Source of the DNA: JAXGPP01 sp964436865
GTDB taxonomy: Bacteria; Planctomycetota; Planctomycetia; Pirellulales; Thermoguttaceae
Length of the DNA stretch: 12,186 nt
Assembly: GCA_964436865.1 (NCBI GenBank)
Contig: CAYTFK010000216.1
Location: forward strand, 1-12,186
Reading direction: 5' to 3'
The position numbers were made by a program, and so were the translations under genes. The notes under the pieces were generated by a model. The model did no database searches. It had not been told where the DNA came from and saw nothing but the letters and a program-made list of their open reading frames with translations. Position 1 is the stretch's first letter. Each line of letters starts with the position of its first letter. This document shows positions 6,435-12,186 of this stretch, piece by piece.

Positions 6435-6569
6435 TCACTGCTGCTCCGGCCGCAGCCGCTGCTTCTTGTTTTGCGAGATCTTCAGAACCTTGTTCCGCTC
6501 CATCTTTTTCCGCAGGTGCGCGAACTTCGTCGCCGGTTTGCGGGGCATGCCCCGACCCTTCTGACTCAT
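6435..6569 (-). CDS. Small, strongly basic 44-residue protein
   Basis: The product starts MSQKGRGMPRKPATKF and ends QNKKQRLRPEQQ. About 15 of 44 residues are lysine or arginine, there are few acidic residues and there is no hydrophobic segment. The composition resembles small ribosomal or nucleic acid-binding proteins, but I do not recognise a family. Support for a real gene: an ATG at 6569 with GGAG eight bases upstream (6581-6578), a clean stop at 6435-6437, and a terminator-like palindrome just downstream that makes sense of the convergent arrangement with the GH29 gene. The helix-like stretch HLRKKMERNKVLKISQ (18-33) could be amphipathic. Binding to RNA or the ribosome is a guess. Its brevity leaves chance as an alternative. 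Confidence 0.7.
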   Translation of the reverse strand: MSQKGRGMPRKPATKFAHLRKKMERNKVLKISQNKKQRLRPEQQ

Positions 6570-6831
6570 GGCATGTGCTCCGGCTGTCAGTAGTCTGAGG
6601 CCATCATCAGAGCGTACTCCTGCAGCAAGCGGCGATCAACCGCCCCGCCGAACGGTCACCGGCCAAACGCCGCCTGAGCCGCCAGATGGACGAGCCGCGG
6701 CGGCACAACCATGTCATCATGCCCGGCCCGCGAAGCAACTCCAACGGGTGAACCTTCCGCCCCCGCCCGGCCTCCTTTATACTCGTACGCGGAAGGGCCG
6801 CGACAACTTCGTACAGGCGGGGGGCTTGGCG
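6570..6831. other. Divergent intergenic region before the TPR-peptidase gene
   Basis: This region lies between the small basic gene (leftward) and the TPR-peptidase gene (rightward). The plus-strand frame of the TPR gene is open back to 6568, but its translation here is proline- and arginine-rich without repeats, and the -10 candidate at 6778 lies inside it, so I treat it as non-coding. For the leftward gene I see the GGAG ribosome-binding site at 6578-6581 but no convincing promoter. Confidence 0.55.
6778..6783 (+). promoter_or_regulatory. Possible -10 box for the TPR-peptidase gene
   Basis: TATACT matches the -10 consensus at 5/6 positions. The hexamer 17 bases upstream, TTCCGC at 6755-6760, is a poor -35 element. 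Transcription would begin near 6790, about 42 bases before the ATG at 6832, which agrees with the chosen start. Confidence 0.35.
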
Positions 6832-9800
6832 ATGGATACCGCAACCGACACGCTTCACCGGGTAGGCGAATTGCTTGAGGCCGGCCGGTATCTCTCAGCC
6901 TATGCGGCAGCCGAACCGCTCGGCCCGCTCCGCACCTGGACAGAGACTGACGCCCGGATTGTCGCCGGGCGGCTGGCTTGGCGGCTCGGCGCTCCGAAAC
7001 TCGGCCGCGTGATGCACGAACTCGCCTGGCGGGCCTCGCCGCGGCACCCGCGCACGTGCTTCTACCACGCCACCAGCATCTTCCACCGCCGCGGCCCGCT
7101 AGCGACCTGGGAGTTCATGGAGCAGGTCGGCCAGCCCGAGGACGACACGGCCGATTACCAGGCCTACTGGCAGGCGCTCCGCGGCCGGGTGCTGGCCACG
7201 CTTCGCGATTTCACCCGCGCCCACAAGTGCATCGATCAAGCCCAAGCGATGGCGCCTGACGATCCCTATGTGTGGATCAATCTGGCCGGCGCGCTGGGAC
7301 AGGAAGACCGCCTGGAAGAAGCGCTCGACGCCGCCTGCCACGCGCGGCGCATCGATCCCGGCTGCGCGCCGGCCGTGGAAATCAGCGTGGATCTGCTCCT
7401 GGAGCAAAATCGCGATGAGGAGGCCCGGGCACTGTTGCTCGAAGCCGACAAACGCTTTGAAAGCGGCCTTCTCCTCTGGCGCCTGGGTGATCTCGAGTTG
7501 GGATCGAATCGCCACGCGGCCGCCCGCGAGATTTTCGACCGGGTCGATCGCTACCTGCCGCTCATGGAGAAGGATATTGCCCGGCAACTCGCGGCGCGCC
7601 GGGCCGACGCCGCCTATTTCTGCGGCGACCACGCGGACGCGGCCACCTGGGCCCGGCAGGTAAGGTCGCCCTATTACGACGCCATTGCGGACCGGCTCGA
7701 CAACTGCGCGCTGGACGGCTGCCAGGTGACGCTGCCGGTCGAATTTGTGCGGCAGCACTACAGGACCTGCGCGCCGGCGACGCTGTCGGCGCTGGCGGGG
7801 TACTGGTCCAAGCCGGCCGATCACCTGGCGATCGCCCAGGAGATCTGCTACGGCGGCACGCCCAACTTCCGCGAGCGATGCTGGGCCGAGGATCACGGTT
7901 TCGCCACCCGGGAGTTCCGCGTCACCTGGGAAAGCGCCGTTGCGCTGATCGACCGCGGCGTGCCGTTTGTCCTCCAGACGGCGGGGCCGGGGTGGGCGCA
8001 CGCGCAGGCGGTAATCGGCTACGACAGCCGTCTCGGGATGCTCTGGATCCGCAATCCGTCCGAACGCTACCCGGCCCGGTATTGGGTCGAGGGGCTGCTC
8101 GAGCGTCACCGCTTTCACGGTCCGCGGGGGCTCGCCCTCGTGCCGCAGGAGCAATCACACCGGCTCGAGGGAGTTGAACTGCCTGACGCCGATCTCTACG
8201 ATCAGACCCACCGCGCCAAACTGGCCCTCGACCGCCACGACCGGGCCGCTGCCCGGGCGATCCTCGACGAGATGCTCGCCGCCTGGCCGGACCATGCACT
8301 GACGCTGGATCTGCGGGCTTCGATCGCCGACTATGACGGCGATACGCCGGGGGTGCTGGCGGTGGCCGACCAGATGCTCGCCCGCTATCCCGACGAAGTC
8401 GATCCGCTGCTGAGCAAGCTCTCGTGCCTCCGCCAGATCGGCCGGCGGAGCGATCGGCTCGCGCTGCTCGAAGAGGCCTGCCGGGGAATCCTTTCCAATC
8501 CGCTGCTTTGGACCCGCTACGCCGATGAGTTGTCCGACGACGCGCGCCAGCACGGCGAGGCCGAATACTGGCTTCGCCGCGCGATCCGCGCGGCGCCGCA
8601 GGAAGCCAAAGGCTACAACCTGCTGGCCAGCGTCCGCTGGTCCGCTGGATCGCGCCGCACCGCACTGGAACTGTACCGTTTTGCGGCCTGCCTGGAAGAC
8701 ACCGAAGAACAGCACGTCCGAAGCTACTTCATTGCATCGCGCTACATGAAGCAGGCCGACGCCGCGCTGGCCCTGTTGCGGGAGAACTTCGACCGTTACG
8801 GGCGGCAATCCAATCTGCCGGCTCGCATGCTCTCGTGGGCCTACTCGGAGCTGGAACGCACGCCCGCGGCAATTGCGGTTCTCGACGAAGCCATTACGCG
8901 GCGTCCGGACGACGGCGATCTGAAGGCCTACGCCGCCGGACTGCTTGGGCAACTCGGCCGCCACGGCCGGGCCGACGCGCTGATGCGCGAGGCCGAGGGG
9001 CGGTGCCATCCCGGCCGTTGGCTTCGCACGGCGATCGACCTGGCGATGTACCGCGGCGATGTGCCGAAGGCCCTCGAGTTGTCGCGGGATGCCGTCGCGG
9101 CGGAGCCCCTGGCATACGATGCGCACGGTCGGCTGGCACGGCTTCTGGCTGGCGCCCAAGGCTACGAGGCGGCGGTCACCCATTTGCGGCAAGCGGTGGC
9201 AAATTATCCCCACCACTTCGCGCTGCGGACACTGCTCATCGAGTGGCTCCGCGACGACGATCCCGCGGCCTGGGAAAGCGCGGTTCGCGAGATGGTCGAG
9301 ATCCATCCCGTCGATCCCTGGGCCCGCCGCGAGCTGGCGCTGGCCTTGGTGGAGCAGCACAAGCTCGGCGAGGCGCTCGTCGAAGCCCGTCTCGGCCTCA
9401 CGCTCGATCCGAGCAGCCCGGTGGCGAAAGTGATTCTCGGTCACATCGCCCGCGATCAGGGCGATCTGCTGGCGGCGCGAAGCGCTTATCGCGAGGCGGT
9501 GCGGCTGTCGGTCGATCACGATCCGGCCGTGGTCTCGCTCGTGAGGGCCTGCCAGACCCGCGACGAGCAACAGCAAGAATTGGAGTTTATTTACCAAGAA
9601 CTCGTCGCGCAGACGATCCTCGGCGACGGCTTGCTGACCTACCGGAGTCTCGCGGCCGATGTGCTCGAACCCGAATCGCTGCTTCGCGTGCTGCGCGAAG
9701 CGCACTCGGTCCGCCCCGACTTGTGGCATTCGTGGTCGGCGTTGGTCCAGCAGCTCACCGCGATGGACCGCGCTGCCGAGGCGGTCGAGTATGCCCAGCA

Positions 9801-11796
9801 GGCCGCCGAACGATTCCCGCTTTTGCCCCGTGTATGGGTCGACCTCGCCCTCGCCTACCGCGCTTCCCGTGACGAACCGGCGGAGATCGCCGCTCTTGAG
9901 CAATCGCTGGAAATCAACCCCGGTTGGAGCACGGCCGCCGGGACGCTCGCCGAAGCCTATCACCGCACAGGCAACCACGAGGCAGCGCGAACCGTGCTCG
10001 AGCGCGCCGTCCGACACAATCCCCTTGATGCAGTCGGTTTCGGCTTCCTGGCCGATGCCTGCTGGCTGGTCGGCCGTCCCGACGACGCCATCTCCCATCT
10101 CCAGCGCGCGCTGCGGCTTGACCCGGGTTACCAGTGGGCCTGGGACATGCTGCGCCAGTGGACCGCCCAGCGCGAGTGCCCCGCTGTGGCCCGCGACTTC
10201 GCCCGGGAACTCGCCCAACGGCGGCCATTCGATGTCCGGGTATGGCTGGCATTGGGCGAAACGCTCGCGGAGCCGGAGGATCGCGCCGAGCGCCGCGCAG
10301 CCTACGAGCGGGCGCTGTCGATCAACCCGCGTGAAGTGCGGGCGCACCAATTGCTTGCCCTCAACGTGGCCGACGAGGGGCAATTCGACGAAGCGCTGGC
10401 TCTATGCCGCGCGGAAGTGTTTGGCGACCGGCTGCCGTGGGAACTGCGGATCGCGGCGGCCGATATCGAGGCCCGTCGCGGCTGCAGGAACGAGGCGATC
10501 CGCCTGGCCGGCGAAGTCGTCGCCGAACGGCCCGACATCTACGATGCCTGGCGGCGACTGGCCGACTGGTACGACGCCGGCGGGCAAACAAAGGAGTATC
10601 TTGACGCCGCCGAGCATCTCACCCGGATCGCGCCGGCCAACGCCATGAGCTGGGGCTACCTCGGCGATGCGCGGCGGAAGTGCGACGACGCGCAAGGAGC
10701 CGTGGCAGCCTTCGAGCGGGCCACAGATCTGGCGGCGGACTACTGGTATGCGGCGATGTCGCTGTGCGACCTGCACCTCGACGCACAAAACGTGGACGGC
10801 GCTGCACGGGTGCTTGATCGGGGCCGCGATCACATCCCGCGACACTATCGCCTCGGGCTTGAGGTGCGCCTGGCCTGTGCCCGAAACGACCGTGCAGGTG
10901 CCCGGAAGGGGCTCGTGGAACTGTGCCGCGGCGAGATTCCCGATCGATCGGCACTCAACGGTGCGATCCAGGCGATCGGACCCGAAGAGGCCGCTTTGAC
11001 GCTTCAGGAAGCGATGGTCGATGAGCGGGCCCATCCGGCGACCGGCGCCGCCCTGGTCAATCTGGCGGCCGATCGCCACCAGTGGCGGCGGTGCCGCCGC
11101 CTCTTGCGCTCGATGCGGTCGCGCGGCGAGATGTGGATTCTGGCCAACGAGTCTTATCTGGTTGCCCTGGGCGAAAACAAAGCCCGTGCGACGCTCGCCT
11201 TGCATCTTTTCTGGAACGGCAAACGGCTCCGCGCCGACTCGCGGACCTGGCATGCCGCCGGATACGCGCTGCTCAAGCTGGACCGGTACCAGATGCTCGT
11301 CCGGTGGCTTTCCGACTGGCAAAGGCGCACCGACGTCACGCCGGCGGTTCTCGGTTACCTGGCGATCGGCCTTTGGGAGCTGGATCGCCTCGACGAGGCG
11401 GAGCGGGTGAGTCGGCACGCGCGGCAACTACCCCCGGATCACATGACGCCGTACCACGACCTGTGGCTGGCGGCTCACGAGATGCTCGACGACCGCGCCG
11501 ACGCCGCTGCAGCACGGCTCGATAGCCTCGATCCCGCCGCATTCAGCGGTTTCTACGCCGCCCTCTATCGAATGGTCCGCGCAACGGTCGACCTGTTGCG
11601 GTCTCCGACCGGATCGTTCCTCCAATCGCGGCGGCAATTGCTCGAACAGCTCGCCCCTTTTCGCACCGACGTCCGCCAGCAGCGAGTCCTATGGCGACTC
11701 TACTACCGCGCGCTGCGCCGCTTCGCCCGCCAGCGCGGCCATCATCTCATCGCGCTGTGGGCGACAGTCAGGTCTTGCTGGCCGCGTTTCATCTGA
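6832..11796 (+). CDS. Giant TPR protein with an internal C39/papain-like cysteine peptidase domain
   Basis: The 1654 aa protein begins MDTATDTLHRVGELLEAGRY and shows no signal peptide or membrane segment, so it is probably cytoplasmic. Residues about 1-290 are helical with degenerate tetratricopeptide repeats (a clear one at about 144-176, ending HARRIDP). Residues about 298-438 form a C39-like peptidase domain: the VEFVRQHYRTCAPATLSAL stretch at 303-321 carries Q308 (oxyanion position) and nucleophile C313, AHAQAVIGYD at 389-398 carries H390, and WIRNPS at 405-410 carries N408 as third catalytic residue. From about 455 to the end, TPR-type helix pairs continue, e.g. HLQRALRLDPGYQW and YERALSINPRE. 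The C-terminus is basic (YYRALRRFARQRGHH). ATG 6832 follows a G-run (6819-6824) at seven-base spacing, with TATACT upstream. TPRs usually bind proteins or peptides, so they may present a substrate to the peptidase; the target is unknown. The catalytic set looks intact, and neighbouring genes offer no clue. Confidence 0.88.
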   Translation: MDTATDTLHRVGELLEAGRYLSAYAAAEPLGPLRTWTETDARIVAGRLAWRLGAPKLGRVMHELAWRASPRHPRTCFYHATSIFHRRGPLATWEFMEQVGQPEDDTADYQAYWQALRGRVLATLRDFTRAHKCIDQAQAMAPDDPYVWINLAGALGQEDRLEEALDAACHARRIDPGCAPAVEISVDLLLEQNRDEEARALLLEADKRFESGLLLWRLGDLELGSNRHAAAREIFDRVDRYLPLMEKDIARQLAARRADAAYFCGDHADAATWARQVRSPYYDAIADRLDNCALDGCQVTLPVEFVRQHYRTCAPATLSALAGYWSKPADHLAIAQEICYGGTPNFRERCWAEDHGFATREFRVTWESAVALIDRGVPFVLQTAGPGWAHAQAVIGYDSRLGMLWIRNPSERYPARYWVEGLLERHRFHGPRGLALVPQEQSHRLEGVELPDADLYDQTHRAKLALDRHDRAAARAILDEMLAAWPDHALTLDLRASIADYDGDTPGVLAVADQMLARYPDEVDPLLSKLSCLRQIGRRSDRLALLEEACRGILSNPLLWTRYADELSDDARQHGEAEYWLRRAIRAAPQEAKGYNLLASVRWSAGSRRTALELYRFAACLEDTEEQHVRSYFIASRYMKQADAALALLRENFDRYGRQSNLPARMLSWAYSELERTPAAIAVLDEAITRRPDDGDLKAYAAGLLGQLGRHGRADALMREAEGRCHPGRWLRTAIDLAMYRGDVPKALELSRDAVAAEPLAYDAHGRLARLLAGAQGYEAAVTHLRQAVANYPHHFALRTLLIEWLRDDDPAAWESAVREMVEIHPVDPWARRELALALVEQHKLGEALVEARLGLTLDPSSPVAKVILGHIARDQGDLLAARSAYREAVRLSVDHDPAVVSLVRACQTRDEQQQELEFIYQELVAQTILGDGLLTYRSLAADVLEPESLLRVLREAHSVRPDLWHSWSALVQQLTAMDRAAEAVEYAQQAAERFPLLPRVWVDLALAYRASRDEPAEIAALEQSLEINPGWSTAAGTLAEAYHRTGNHEAARTVLERAVRHNPLDAVGFGFLADACWLVGRPDDAISHLQRALRLDPGYQWAWDMLRQWTAQRECPAVARDFARELAQRRPFDVRVWLALGETLAEPEDRAERRAAYERALSINPREVRAHQLLALNVADEGQFDEALALCRAEVFGDRLPWELRIAAADIEARRGCRNEAIRLAGEVVAERPDIYDAWRRLADWYDAGGQTKEYLDAAEHLTRIAPANAMSWGYLGDARRKCDDAQGAVAAFERATDLAADYWYAAMSLCDLHLDAQNVDGAARVLDRGRDHIPRHYRLGLEVRLACARNDRAGARKGLVELCRGEIPDRSALNGAIQAIGPEEAALTLQEAMVDERAHPATGAALVNLAADRHQWRRCRRLLRSMRSRGEMWILANESYLVALGENKARATLALHLFWNGKRLRADSRTWHAAGYALLKLDRYQMLVRWLSDWQRRTDVTPAVLGYLAIGLWELDRLDEAERVSRHARQLPPDHMTPYHDLWLAAHEMLDDRADAAAARLDSLDPAAFSGFYAALYRMVRATVDLLRSPTGSFLQSRRQLLEQLAPFRTDVRQQRVLWRLYYRALRRFARQRGHHLIALWATVRSCWPRFI

Positions 11797-11867
11797 CCGC
11801 GCGCAGAGCGCCGGCGGGCAGAGAACGTGCCGTCGATCCGCGGCCGCATTGTCGCGGGTAAGACTCG

Positions 11868-12101
11868 TTACGCCTGCATGCCCAACTCACTCGTGCAAGC
11901 TGGCTCAGCGTCGAGCTTGCGGTCGACCCAATCACGATCCACCCAGAGGACGACGCGACGGTAGGGTGCCTCGGGACTGACTTGGATCCGATCTTCGGCG
12001 ATAGCGCAGATCGCGCACGGCACCGATTCCTTCGACCGCCGCGCTGACCCGATGAAGGGCGCGACGTTCACCAGTACTCGATCACCTTGACGGAGACTCA
12101 T
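11868..12101 (-). CDS. Small conserved-looking protein, 77 residues, unknown function
   Basis: The product begins MSLRQGDRVLVNVAPFIG and contains SKESVPCAICAIAEDRIQV and PYRRVVLWVDRDWVDRKL. The pattern of alternating hydrophobic strands after GDRVLV suggests a small beta-barrel of KOW/SH3 type, but I cannot assign a family. There is a CxxC pair (C29, C32), too little on its own to claim metal binding. The ATG is preceded by GGAG (about 12108-12111) with six-base spacing, and the translation does not look like an arginine-rich shadow frame. No partner gene is visible on its upstream side before the window ends. It converges on the TPR-peptidase gene, with about 70 bases between the stops. Confidence 0.72.
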   Translation of the reverse strand: MSLRQGDRVLVNVAPFIGSARRSKESVPCAICAIAEDRIQVSPEAPYRRVVLWVDRDWVDRKLDAEPACTSELGMQA

Positions 12102-12128
12102 GCATGGCTCCAGAGACCAACCAATGCG

Positions 12129-12145
12129 AACCAGACACGCTGGTT
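12129..12145. promoter_or_regulatory. Inverted repeat upstream of the 77-residue gene
   Basis: AACCAG (12129-12134) and CTGGTT (12140-12145) form a perfect six-base inverted repeat around a five-base centre, about 28 bases upstream of the ATG of the small gene. It could be an operator or a leader hairpin. No good -35/-10 pair is evident nearby. Confidence 0.25.
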
Positions 12146-12186
12146 GCCACTCCGCTCCACCCTAGCACGGCCTGATCGCCCTGAGA

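Noticed and set aside
6568..6831. Upstream extension of the TPR-peptidase frame by 88 codons
   Set aside because: The extension is proline- and arginine-rich, overlaps the start of the divergent small gene and contains the TATACT promoter candidate. The start at 6832 fits better.
8155..10383. 742-codon open frame on the minus strand, opposite the TPR-peptidase gene
   Set aside because: It is antisense to a protein with clear TPR and peptidase motifs, its translation has no recognisable domain, and long antisense frames are expected opposite GC-rich genes with strong third-position bias.
12160..12186. CTGAGA at the right edge, resembling part of a thiamin pyrophosphate riboswitch
   Set aside because: The flanking conserved segments of the riboswitch are not visible and no thiamin gene follows, so a six-base match carries no weight.

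Overview
The window is GC-rich bacterial chromosome with no rRNA, tRNA, CRISPR array or recognisable mobile element. The gene content suggests a planctomycete, perhaps of the Pirellulales. It holds an exported formylglycine sulfatase, a Gfo/Idh/MocA oxidoreductase, an exported GH29 fucosidase-like enzyme, an adjacent thiS-thiG pair and a very large TPR protein. This taxonomic call is inference from gene content and composition, not from a marker gene.

Layout from left to right: (1) 1-251, a leader with no convincing gene but two direct copies of an 11-mer. (2) 252-1634 (+), a secreted sulfatase. (3) 1671-3289 (-), a compact unit transcribed leftward: a membrane-anchored unknown protein, then thiS, then thiG. 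thiG ends 36 bases from the convergent sulfatase stop. (4) 3290-3533, a divergent regulatory region whose best promoter candidates on the two strands share one palindromic -10 box. (5) 3534-4718 (+), a Gfo/Idh/MocA oxidoreductase, followed by a strong hairpin. (6) 4886-6388 (+), a secreted GH29 fucosidase-like enzyme. (7) 6399-6416, a perfect GC palindrome between convergent genes. (8) 6435-6569 (-), a 44-residue, very basic protein gene. (9) 6832-11796 (+), a 1654-residue cytoplasmic-looking protein with a C39/papain-like cysteine peptidase domain set inside tetratricopeptide repeats. (10) 11868-12101 (-), a 77-residue conserved-looking small protein.

How they may work together: the sulfatase, the oxidoreductase and the GH29 enzyme fit the planctomycete theme of degrading sulfated, fucose-containing polysaccharides. 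The sulfatase would remove sulfate and the GH29 enzyme would release fucose-like residues, both outside the cytoplasm, and the oxidoreductase could act on a released sugar. No transporter, regulator or further glycosidase is present, so this is a loose grouping and not a proven utilisation locus. thiS and thiG supply the sulfur carrier and the thiazole synthase of thiamin biosynthesis. The TPR-peptidase fusion is the least explained protein in the window. I see no clear-cut novel defence or mobile system.
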